In this document: piece after piece, positions 1 through 5,971 of the stretch
Layout of the letters: every line of letters starts with the position of its first letter
Numbering within the stretch: the first letter of the stretch is position 1
DNA from: Desulfobacteraceae bacterium
Lineage (GTDB): Bacteria > Desulfobacterota > Desulfobacteria > Desulfobacterales > Desulfobacteraceae
Length of the DNA stretch: 9,058 bases
Direction of reading: 5' to 3'
Assembly (NCBI GenBank): GCA_030638935.1
Contig: DAOWDR010000556.1
Span: 1 to 9,058, forward strand
The notes under the pieces: model-generated
What the model was told of the DNA's origin: nothing
Seen by the model: only the letters and a program-made list of their open reading frames with translations
The model's database searches: none
Position numbers and translations under genes: made by a program

Positions 1-126
1 ATTTTCTGGATACCTTATAAAGGTCCGTGTTATTCATGGCAGTTGAACTATTGCTTTACTTTAAATGGAAAATATGCAACATTTTATCCTCGTAAGTTGC
101 AAGAATTAGCATCTGCTTTGTACTAA
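1..126 (+). CDS. 3' end of an unrecognised protein (partial)
   Basis: Frame 1 is open from the first base for 41 codons and ends in TAA at 124-126, with a second in-frame TAA directly after. The peptide is rich in aromatic residues and cysteine (motif KGPCYSWQL near the start, then NGKYATFYPRKLQELA near the end). That composition is more protein-like than random AT-rich sequence. The KGPxYxW...GK pattern faintly recalls short C-terminal domains of small unknown proteins, but I do not recognise the family. The true start lies outside the window. It could also be a chance open frame or a gene remnant, since 41 codons is short evidence. Confidence 0.35.
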   Translation: MFWIPYKGPCYSWQLNYCFTLNGKYATFYPRKLQELASALY

Positions 127-132
127 TAATTA

Positions 133-160
133 TTGGTTTTTAAACAAAGTAGCGCATAAT
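133..160 (+). promoter_or_regulatory. weak candidate promoter for the substrate-binding protein gene
   Basis: TTGGTT at 133-138 and CATAAT at 155-160 are 16 bp apart, in the 81-bp gap between the upstream frame and the gene at 208. The -10 matches consensus at five of six positions and the -35 at only three. The surroundings are AT-rich, so a chance match is quite possible. Confidence 0.25.
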
Positions 161-207
161 AAAGGTAAAACATCTTTATATACGCTTATTATACCGGAGG
201 TATCTCG

Positions 208-1146
208 ATGGCGGAAAAACCTGCAATAAAGATTGGCTATTTAAAAATAACAGACCATCTTATCCTGGGTGTCAGTGAACTCAAATTAAAAAAAGGAATG
301 GAAAAATTTGAGCATTGCACACTTGAGCCTGTGGTTAAAAACGGGTGGAATGAGGTTGCAGATGCGCTTTCGGTCAAATCACTTGATGGTGCCCTGATCC
401 TTGCGCCCACTGCCATGGATTTGTACAAATCCGGCGTGGACTTAAAATTATTGCTTTTGGCCCATAAATCAGGAAGTATTCTTGTAAAGAGTAAAAAAGC
501 CAATATTGAAAAAGTTGAAGATTTCGCCGGTAAGACCGTTTTGATACCCTACCAATTATCCATCCATAATATGCTGTTTCATAAGCTTTTATCAGAAAAA
601 GGCCTGAAGCCAGGGCGGTCCACAGAAAAGGGGATTGATGTTACCCTTGAAGTTGTGGCTCCTTTCCAGATGCCTGAAGCCATTGAGTATGATGAAGAGG
701 GTGAGATCGGCGGATTTATTGTGGCAGAACCCTTTGGGTCCCAGGTAATTGCCCAGGGGCACGGTGAAGAGTTTTCCCTGTCAAAAGACCTGTGGCCGGG
801 TCATCCCTGTTGTGTCTTTGTTATGCGATCAGAGATTATTGAAAAACATCCGGAAGCTATCCAGGAAATTTGCAACAGCTTTGTAAAATCAGGCCTTGCT
901 ATTGATGCCCAGCCAGATCCGGCTTCTGTTATCGGAGGTGATTTTTTATCCCAGGATAAAGAATTGATCAGAAAGGTGTTAACCACTCCGCCGGATAGGA
1001 TTACAACGGGTGAACTGTTTCCTGTGATAGAAGATCTTGATACAATCCAGAAATATATGATGGACAAAATGAAAATTATGACAAGTCTTATTGACCTGGA
1101 AAAATTTATAAATACTGAATTTGCCGTCAAAGCAGGTGCTAAATAA
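208..1146 (+). CDS. NrtA/SsuA-like (NMT1 family) substrate-binding protein, no visible signal peptide
   Basis: This 312-residue protein resembles the periplasmic-binding-protein fold of the NitT/TauT (nitrate, sulfonate, bicarbonate) ABC transporter binding proteins, NMT1_2 type. Family-like features are an N-terminal strand IKIGYLKITDHL (residues 7-18), LAPTAMDLY (65-73), the hinge-region motif AEPFGSQV (173-180) and WPGHPCCVF (196-204), which is typical of NrtA/CmpA relatives. Start choice is firm: GGAGG at 196-200 lies 7 nt before ATG. Residues 1-25 are charged and lack an n-h-c signal sequence or lipobox, so the product looks cytoplasmic as encoded. No permease or ATPase gene follows; the next gene converges. 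It may therefore be a cytosolic sensor or ligand carrier rather than a transporter part. The ligand cannot be told from sequence. Known: the family. Inferred: location and role. Confidence 0.8.
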   Translation: MAEKPAIKIGYLKITDHLILGVSELKLKKGMEKFEHCTLEPVVKNGWNEVADALSVKSLDGALILAPTAMDLYKSGVDLKLLLLAHKSGSILVKSKKANIEKVEDFAGKTVLIPYQLSIHNMLFHKLLSEKGLKPGRSTEKGIDVTLEVVAPFQMPEAIEYDEEGEIGGFIVAEPFGSQVIAQGHGEEFSLSKDLWPGHPCCVFVMRSEIIEKHPEAIQEICNSFVKSGLAIDAQPDPASVIGGDFLSQDKELIRKVLTTPPDRITTGELFPVIEDLDTIQKYMMDKMKIMTSLIDLEKFINTEFAVKAGAK

Positions 1147-1175
1147 TAAAGCCAAGCTAAATAAAATTATTTGGC
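1141..1175 (-). terminator. candidate intrinsic terminator of the minus-strand operon
   Basis: Read on the minus strand, GCCAA (1175-1171) can pair with TTGGC (1155-1151), with an inner AAATAA/TTATTT pairing (1159-1164 with 1167-1172), followed by the U-rich tail TTTATTATTT (1150-1141). The hairpin covers the stop codon of the MerR-like gene at 1167-1169 and the 20-bp convergent gap. The stem is short and mostly A-U. On the plus strand no U-run follows, so it would serve the minus operon better. Confidence 0.4.
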
Positions 1176-2540
1176 AGAATCTATAAACTTATATATTTGT
1201 GAAATCGCTTTTTCACTCCATTTGGGTTTTCCGGAGATTGTCTGAACTCCATCCTGATTAAGGCGATTTGTGGATTCTTTTGCATTCAACCCTTCTGTTT
1301 TAAGGCTTAAAATCGTTTTCATGACAGCAGCCTTGTATTCTTTGAGATTTTTTTCCGGTGTGATATCAGGTTTTAAGGACGGGGTATCGCTGATAAGGGC
1401 GGCCAGATCATCCAAGGGGGCCAGGGGTTCAGGTTCAATCAATAAAGACAAATCGTCGATTTCAACGGAAATTTGAGCTTGTTCTTTTTTTTGCGGCTTA
1501 ACCAGTAAAGAAAGATTGTCCACCGGCGTTTTTGCAGAAGATATATCGTCAATTAATAATGACAAATCATCTATCTTAGGATCTGTTTCCCTTGTCTCTT
1601 GAGTTGAAACCGTATCTATCAAAGTCGATAAATCATCCATATCATCCAATTTTTGTGCCGGATCCAGAAGTTTTGACAGGTCATCAAGCCCAGGCGCTTC
1701 CTCAATCTTTTGGTCAATGAGAGCGTATAAATCATCTGGTTTTGGGCCTTTTTTCTCGGGCTGTTCTTCCATTTTGCCCGGGATATTTTGGACACCCACA
1801 AGGGGATCATCAAGGAGCATCTCTTCCTTGATCAAATCAGACAGATCATCCATATCAATTTCACTGGCTTCCAATAGATCAAAGGAAGGATCTGGGGAGG
1901 TAAATATTTCTGATATATCCTCTTGCTCGTTTACTTGCTCGTTATTGTTGAGTTCCGGGAGGGCAATATCCGATGTTTCATCTACTGTCATCACCTGTGC
2001 TGCCTGAAAAGCAATTTCACCTGCTTGCGAATCATTAATTCTGTGTCGGTTCATTTCCTGGAGCGCATTGGCTATATTATTCATGGCCATGGCTTTTTTT
2101 TCTTCAGCCTCAGCTCTTTTTTCTATGGCAGTCGCTTTTCTTTCTTCAGCCGCTGCTCTTTTTTCATGGGCAGTGGCAACTCTATTTTGTTGGATTGCGA
2201 TATCATCGAACAATAATTTAATTAGGCTTAGCCCATCCTTGCTTATCCGAATATCTTCATTGGGTTGCTTTGAAAAATAGCTGTCAGTCCCATGGTCAGA
2301 ATCTTTTTGTGGGAAGGTCTTAAGTTCCTGGTCTATCTCCGACGGCAGCATACCTGCATCCATGGATTCTTTTATTTTTATTAAAACCGGAATTGTATTT
2401 CGGGAATAATAATGATGGCCGTCAATGCGGTCAAAGGGTAACCATTGGCTGAATCGCTTTAATATGAATTTTATTGTTGCGGTTCCAAAGTTTAATTCTT
2501 GTGTTATCTCTATAATTGATAATGGTTTTTCCTGGATCAT
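1167..2540 (-). CDS. MerR-like HTH protein with coiled coil, eight DDLSxLI repeats and a recombinase-tail-like C terminus
   Basis: This 457-residue protein is likely a DNA-binding regulator or adaptor, but I know no named family for the whole architecture. Residues about 5-75 resemble a MerR-type winged helix (LSIIEITQELNFGTATIKFI, then GHHYYSRNTIPVLIKIKESM). Residues about 115-165 form an Ala/Glu/Lys-rich coiled coil with a 14-residue repeat (EKRAAAEERKATA at 126, EKRAEAEEKKAMA at 140). Residues 230-383 are acidic and probably disordered, with eight octamers of DDLSxLI type starting at 230, 268, 285, 301, 323, 340, 361 and 376. Residues about 400-455 (GLNAKESTNRLNQDG... SGKPKWSEKAISQI) resemble the helix-turn-helix tail of serine-recombinase 'recombinase' domains, but no catalytic resolvase domain is present. 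It is the second gene of an operon: the upstream gene's TGA lies in TGAGGTAAAAATG, so GAGG 5 nt before ATG doubles as the ribosome site and translation is probably coupled. Confidence 0.75.
   Translation of the reverse strand: MIQEKPLSIIEITQELNFGTATIKFILKRFSQWLPFDRIDGHHYYSRNTIPVLIKIKESMDAGMLPSEIDQELKTFPQKDSDHGTDSYFSKQPNEDIRISKDGLSLIKLLFDDIAIQQNRVATAHEKRAAAEERKATAIEKRAEAEEKKAMAMNNIANALQEMNRHRINDSQAGEIAFQAAQVMTVDETSDIALPELNNNEQVNEQEDISEIFTSPDPSFDLLEASEIDMDDLSDLIKEEMLLDDPLVGVQNIPGKMEEQPEKKGPKPDDLYALIDQKIEEAPGLDDLSKLLDPAQKLDDMDDLSTLIDTVSTQETRETDPKIDDLSLLIDDISSAKTPVDNLSLLVKPQKKEQAQISVEIDDLSLLIEPEPLAPLDDLAALISDTPSLKPDITPEKNLKEYKAAVMKTILSLKTEGLNAKESTNRLNQDGVQTISGKPKWSEKAISQIYKFIDSAK
1392..1853 (-). 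repeat. eight degenerate DDLSxLI protein repeats within the MerR-like gene
   Basis: Eight copies of an octamer (hydrophobic-D-D-L-S-x-L-I/L/V) occur at residues 230 (MDDLSDLI), 268 (PDDLYALI), 285 (LDDLSKLL), 301 (MDDLSTLI), 323 (IDDLSLLI), 340 (VDNLSLLV), 361 (IDDLSLLI) and 376 (LDDLAALI). Spacing is irregular, 15-38 residues, with polar, Pro/Glu/Thr-rich linkers. The two identical peptides IDDLSLLI are encoded by different codons (at 1551-1574 and 1437-1460). This points to selection on the peptide rather than recent DNA duplication. Short amphipathic acidic motifs in a flexible chain suggest multivalent docking to a partner (inference). Confidence 0.85.
2085..2165 (-). repeat. 14-residue coiled-coil repeat in the MerR-like gene
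   Basis: Residues 126-138 and 140-152 are near-identical (EKRAAAEERKATA and EKRAEAEEKKAMA) with a period of 14 residues, i.e. two heptads. The Ala/Glu/Lys/Arg composition without Pro or Gly fits a long amphipathic helix and probable oligomerisation segment, as often lies after a MerR DNA-binding head. Confidence 0.7.
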
Positions 2541-2547
2541 TTTTACC

Positions 2548-3453
2548 TCATTTAAACCGTATTATAGGTTTTTTTCTTCCAGTAATACGCATGTAAGTTT
2601 CGTCGGGATATCCTAAGGCAATCACTGCATGTATCCTTTCCCCTTTGGGAATATCAATTTTTTTCTGGATCATTTTGTCGGCTTTCATGGCTTCAACGGC
2701 AAACCCGATAAGACAAGAACCAAGCCCCATGGTGTGGGCAGCCAAAAGAATATTGCCGGCAGCCAGCATGGCATCTTCCTTGGGACAGCTTGCCTGGGGG
2801 CCGGAACCTATCAGAATACAGGCTGTGGCACCATGGAAGAGCCTGTCGATATTCTGGTTTTCCATTTCATCCATGGCATCTTTCACAGAGGCATAGTATT
2901 CTTTATAATAGGCATCAAGGCTTTTGATACCCACTAGTTTTAGCCCTTTTCTCAAAAAGGGGTTTGCAGCTTTTTTATTGAGATTTTGGAAAAAATGTTT
3001 AATTGATATTCCAAAATTCAATACAGTCTGTCTGGAGGAAAGGCAGGTAAATGTCCATTCCTGGCTATTGGTCCCCGAGGGTGCAAAAATAGCCATTTTA
3101 ATCAGATCCCGCAGAACTTCAGGTTCCACAGGATTATTTTTAAAATTTCTACAGGACCTTCTGGAAGCAATTAGCCTGGCAAGATCTTCCCTTGGAAAAT
3201 CACCAAATTTCATCCATTTTTTGTCCAGTGAAAAGGTCTCAAACGAGGCCATCTCATTATCAAGGGCATTTACCCTAATAGCGTTGACAGGACAAACTGC
3301 CATGCAATGACCGCATGAAAGGGAGTTCTCCCCGGTAATAACGGCAATGCCGTCGATAATGGACAGGGTGTCGGAAGGGCAGACTTCAAGACAAAATCCA
3401 CATCCTGTGCATTTATCTTGATCAACAACAATGGTTACGTTTCTCGGGTTCAT
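2548..3453 (-). CDS. ferredoxin-nitroreductase fusion (2x[4Fe-4S] plus FMN nitroreductase domain)
   Basis: This 301-residue protein is probably a cytoplasmic FMN flavoenzyme fed electrons by its own iron-sulfur domain. Residues 10-60 form a bacterial ferredoxin domain with C15-x2-C18-x2-C21-x3-C25-P, then C47-x2-C50-x3-C54-P. Residues about 90-301 are a nitroreductase-fold domain with SRRSCRNF (FMN-phosphate type arginines), APSGTNSQEW, a middle region LAAGNILLAAHTMGLGSC and the terminal VIALGYPDE. This fusion is frequent in strict anaerobes, where the physiological substrate is usually unknown. The second cluster lacks its expected first cysteine (Ser44). AGGA lies 6 nt before the ATG. It is the first gene of a two-gene minus-strand operon, with 7 bp before the MerR-like gene, which suggests the regulator-like partner responds to or controls the same process. 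Substrate not assignable. Confidence 0.85.
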   Translation of the reverse strand: MNPRNVTIVVDQDKCTGCGFCLEVCPSDTLSIIDGIAVITGENSLSCGHCMAVCPVNAIRVNALDNEMASFETFSLDKKWMKFGDFPREDLARLIASRRSCRNFKNNPVEPEVLRDLIKMAIFAPSGTNSQEWTFTCLSSRQTVLNFGISIKHFFQNLNKKAANPFLRKGLKLVGIKSLDAYYKEYYASVKDAMDEMENQNIDRLFHGATACILIGSGPQASCPKEDAMLAAGNILLAAHTMGLGSCLIGFAVEAMKADKMIQKKIDIPKGERIHAVIALGYPDETYMRITGRKKPIIRFK

Positions 3454-3565
3454 TTACGGTCCTGATAAAACTATTAAATACTATATTGTTATCATATTTT
3501 TTTAAACACAGAAAGAAATATCTATGGGATGTTTACGAAAACCAAGAAACCAAGAACATTGGAAT

Positions 3566-3595
3566 CATTTGATATCAGAACTGATTGAACAAATG
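3566..3595. repeat. imperfect inverted repeat upstream of the prkA promoter
   Basis: CATTTG-AT-ATCAG is followed after AA by CTGAT-TGAA-CAAATG: two matched arm segments of 6 and 5 bp separated by unequal 2- and 4-nt breaks. It ends 33 bp before the -35 box, a position where activators commonly bind. It could equally be a fortuitous hairpin. Confidence 0.35.
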
Positions 3596-3628
3596 CAGAC
3601 CGTGGTTTGAGAATTATGAGTAAATCGT

Positions 3629-3657
3629 TTGACACTGTTTTTTTAACTTGTTATATT
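3629..3657 (+). promoter_or_regulatory. sigma-70-type promoter for the prkA-yeaH-spoVR cluster
   Basis: TTGACA (3629-3634, six of six) and TATATT (3652-3657, five of six) are separated by the optimal 17 bp. The predicted transcription start is about 3664, giving a leader of about 170 nt before the ATG at 3833. It is the best promoter-like sequence in the window and points toward the prkA cluster. No E. coli-like RpoS rule can be assumed for this organism. Confidence 0.65.
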
Positions 3658-3698
3658 GTAACCAAGTAGAAATTCTAATCATACTTAGTTCCGATAAA

Positions 3699-3718
3699 AA
3701 TGTTTAACCAGAAACATT
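3699..3718. repeat. perfect inverted repeat in the prkA leader (operator or hairpin)
   Basis: AATGTTT-N6-AAACATT has perfect 7-bp arms. It starts roughly 35 nt after the predicted transcription start. The arm spacing suits a dimeric repressor site on one face of the helix, or a weak A-U stem in RNA. No regulator is assigned. Confidence 0.4.
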
Positions 3719-3792
3719 AACTGACAAAGCAGACATTCAATCTCTTTCAATCTGTTTTGCCCAGAAATTTGACGAATTCCAACCAATATAGA

Positions 3793-3828
3793 CTGGCAGC
3801 ATCAGCCTCCTTGCTGCCCAGGGGAGGG
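3793..3828 (+). promoter_or_regulatory. hairpin adjoining a strong Shine-Dalgarno of prkA
   Basis: GGCAGC (3795-3800) pairs with GCTGCC (3813-3818) over a 12-nt loop. With one bulged C the stem extends to CT/AG (3793-3794 with 3820-3821). The 3' side therefore touches the first G of GGGGAGGG (3821-3828), whose GGAGG core lies 5 nt before the ATG. There is no U-run, so this is not an intrinsic terminator. The arrangement suggests an RNA structure that tunes ribosome access or mRNA stability. Confidence 0.45.
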
Positions 3829-3832
3829 TAAA

Positions 3833-5896
3833 ATGGCCATCAAAACAAATCCAAAATCTTTAGTACACCACATTGATGCAGTGAAAAAAAGAAAAAAAGT
3901 TTTTGAAGATGCCTTTCAAGGTGTTTCCCGGATGATTCTGGATGCAGGTATTCAAAAAATCACCGTCAAAGGGAAAACCACCTATCAGTTTGATTTGTTC
4001 AGCCAGGGGAAAAAACATCTGATTGGCATGTATGATGAAATCAATAGTCTTGTTTCCTTTGTAAAAGATGCCTCCGAGGGCGGTTCTTCCAGGGAAATGG
4101 CCTTTGTCCTTGTAGGAGAACCCGGAAACGGCAAAACTTTTCTGGTGGAATATCTTTGCGCTCGATACCGGGAGTTTTTAACCATTCCCAAAAACAGAAA
4201 ACACACCTTTAGATTTGTCAATTTAGAACAGTTGGGCGGATACGGTAAGATCAAGTTTATCGAGTCCCAGACCTATGAAGATCCCATGATTCTGGCCATG
4301 AGCCTACATGAAACAAAAGATGAATCCATGGAATATTTAAGTAAAAAGTTTAAATTTACAACCAAACAAATAGAAAGTCTTTATAATAAATATCGTCCCT
4401 TGGGGGCCTGTTCCGCCTATATTTGGAATCAGATCAGGGAGGCCTGCGACAACGATATTACCAAGATGCTCTCTTTCATAGAAATTACCCAGGTGCCTTT
4501 GATTGAAAGTCTTGGCACCATTACCGGTAAATATCCTGCCAAGGACAAGATAACCTCTTCAGCCGTGGATCTTATGGGCGAAGAATCCATCCAGAGACTT
4601 CTTCATATATCTGATTCCAATAACCCATATAGGTTTGATTGGAGAAGGGGAGCCCTGGCCCGGGTTGCCGGTGGCGGGATACATTTCAGTGATGAAATTT
4701 ACAAGAATAAAAAGGATTTGGTCCAGGTCTATCTGGGAGTCATTCAAAACAGAACCATTGAACTGGATGGCTTTAAATGGCCCATTGACACCCTTATTAT
4801 TGCCACAAGCAATAATTCCGAGTTTGATACATTTTTGTCGGAACGGGAAGAAGCCCCAATCATTGACAGGTGCCGGATCTGTTATGTGGCACATAACACA
4901 GATTATAAGATCCAGAAATATTTAACAGAGTACGCCATTGGTACAGACACCAAACGTTCCCTGGCCCACGAGGTACTCCACCAGGACCCCAACCTAAACC
5001 ATGCTGCATCGGTGGGGGTGGTGTTAACCCGTCTTCCCCATTCGGATAAATTAACCCCGGTTGAAACCATGAAGCTTGCTGCCGGCGAAGTGGCAGGTGA
5101 AAAGAGTTTAAAAACCCTTGCAGAACTCATTGACTCCCTGAACCAGGACACTGAGATAACCAAGCGGTTTGGGCAAAAGGGACTGGGCCAAAGAAATCTT
5201 GGACGGGCAGTTCAACTGCTGCTGGAAAGCTCTGAAACCAATGAAGGCAAATGTATGTTTGCCCTGGACATCTTTAATGCACTTGAGAGGACTGTGCTGG
5301 ATTATGTACAGGAGCCTTCTGACCGTGCAAAATTCAAGGAAGACCTAAAGCTTGCCAGGGGGCTGTACCGGGAACGGATTATGACGGAAATGTTCAATGC
5401 CTATATGGATGAACCCCTGGCCATTAAAAAGGATGTTCTTAATTATGTGAACATGATCATTGGAGTTGATGCAGAGCATCTGGGACCTGATATGATGTGG
5501 AAATACAAGGATCCCCAGACCGGCGAATTAAGAGCCCTTAAAATAGACGAGCGCTACATAAAGAATGTTGAAGAGCGACTTGGTTTGAAAACAGAGGAGC
5601 AGCGGGCCTCTTTTAGAAATTCCATCCGAAAAATCTACGGACAAAAGTTGTCCGTGGATGCCAATTACGATTTCATGGATAATCTTGATTTGGTCAAAGC
5701 CATTACCGATGTCCGTCTGAAGTCGGATATTGCAGGAGCCGGCTCTTTAATAGGGGCCCTGGCCAATAGGACAAATGAAGAGAATCAAAAGCTTTATGAT
5801 CGAATGATTTTTACCATGAATGAAAAACTTGGTTATTGTCAAACCTGTGCCCAAAAGACCATTGAGTATTTTTGCAGCCAGGAGGATGATAAATAA
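3833..5896 (+). CDS. prkA: PrkA family AAA+ protein ('serine protein kinase' PrkA/YeaG)
   Basis: This 687-residue cytoplasmic protein belongs to the PrkA/YeaG family, annotated as a serine kinase but built on an AAA+ ATPase core. Visible landmarks are a Walker A GEPGNGKT (residues 95-102), a Walker-B-like IHFSDEIYKN (283-292), ATSNNSEFDTF (324-334), which matches the family's SNxxExxxF sensor region, and the arginine-bearing DRCRICYV (345-352). A helical PrkA C-terminal domain follows from about residue 430. The tail carries C669-x2-C672 and C681. It is somewhat longer than E. coli YeaG (about 640 residues). The start is set by a strong GGAGG. In known bacteria the family acts with YeaH and SpoVR in starvation, stationary phase or sporulation; its true activity (kinase, remodeller or protease) is unsettled. 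First gene of the cluster. Confidence 0.92.
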   Translation: MAIKTNPKSLVHHIDAVKKRKKVFEDAFQGVSRMILDAGIQKITVKGKTTYQFDLFSQGKKHLIGMYDEINSLVSFVKDASEGGSSREMAFVLVGEPGNGKTFLVEYLCARYREFLTIPKNRKHTFRFVNLEQLGGYGKIKFIESQTYEDPMILAMSLHETKDESMEYLSKKFKFTTKQIESLYNKYRPLGACSAYIWNQIREACDNDITKMLSFIEITQVPLIESLGTITGKYPAKDKITSSAVDLMGEESIQRLLHISDSNNPYRFDWRRGALARVAGGGIHFSDEIYKNKKDLVQVYLGVIQNRTIELDGFKWPIDTLIIATSNNSEFDTFLSEREEAPIIDRCRICYVAHNTDYKIQKYLTEYAIGTDTKRSLAHEVLHQDPNLNHAASVGVVLTRLPHSDKLTPVETMKLAAGEVAGEKSLKTLAELIDSLNQDTEITKRFGQKGLGQRNLGRAVQLLLESSETNEGKCMFALDIFNALERTVLDYVQEPSDRAKFKEDLKLARGLYRERIMTEMFNAYMDEPLAIKKDVLNYVNMIIGVDAEHLGPDMMWKYKDPQTGELRALKIDERYIKNVEERLGLKTEEQRASFRNSIRKIYGQKLSVDANYDFMDNLDLVKAITDVRLKSDIAGAGSLIGALANRTNEENQKLYDRMIFTMNEKLGYCQTCAQKTIEYFCSQEDDK

Positions 5897-5958
5897 AAAT
5901 ATGAGAGGTGAGTGCTGAGGGTGATACTTCCTTTCTCACAACTCATTACTAATAATAA

Positions 5959-5963
5959 GGGAG
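5959..5963 (+). promoter_or_regulatory. ribosome binding site that fixes the yeaH start
   Basis: GGGAG lies 8 nt before ATG 5972. An in-frame GTG at 5912 would add 20 residues (beginning MLRVILPF) that do not resemble the start of the family and lack a well-placed ribosome site. The ATG at 5972 is therefore preferred. Confidence 0.75.
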
Positions 5964-5971
5964 AACTAATC

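Larger units (their letters stand above)
3454..3832. other. 379-bp divergent intergenic regulatory region
   Basis: No convincing gene lies here. From left to right it contains an AT-rich stretch (3471-3510) that should hold the promoter of the minus-strand operon, though only a poor -10-like TATAGT (minus strand, 3485-3480) is visible. Next come two tandem copies of ACCAAGAA (3541-3556), an imperfect inverted repeat (3566-3595), a strong plus-strand promoter (3629-3657), a perfect 7-bp inverted repeat (3699-3718), two TTCAATCT copies 10 bp apart (3736 and 3746), and a GC-rich hairpin against the prkA ribosome site. The predicted prkA leader is about 170 nt, unusually long for a simple gene start. 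Confidence 0.6.

Noticed and set aside
2068..2280. Plus-strand Ala/Ser/Phe-rich frame that looks like a membrane protein.
   Set aside because: Antisense of the Ala/Glu/Lys coiled coil of the MerR-like gene, which has the operon context and ribosome site.
3541..3556. Tandem ACCAAGAA ACCAAGAA.
   Set aside because: Only two 8-bp copies in A-rich DNA; no spacing or conservation argument for function.
3524..3610. 28-codon plus-strand frame (MGCLRKPRNQEHW...) in the divergent intergenic region, slightly like a transposase orfA start.
   Set aside because: Too short, no good ribosome site, lies upstream of the promoter, and has no neighbouring transposase sequence or terminal repeats.
3736..3753. 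Two TTCAATCT copies with a 10-bp period, CRISPR- or iteron-like at first sight.
   Set aside because: Only two short copies; no array, no spacers, no replication gene.
5912..5971. GTG start giving a 20-residue N-terminal extension of YeaH.
   Set aside because: The ATG at 5972 has a well-placed GGGAG and begins the family-like sequence; the extension is not family-like.
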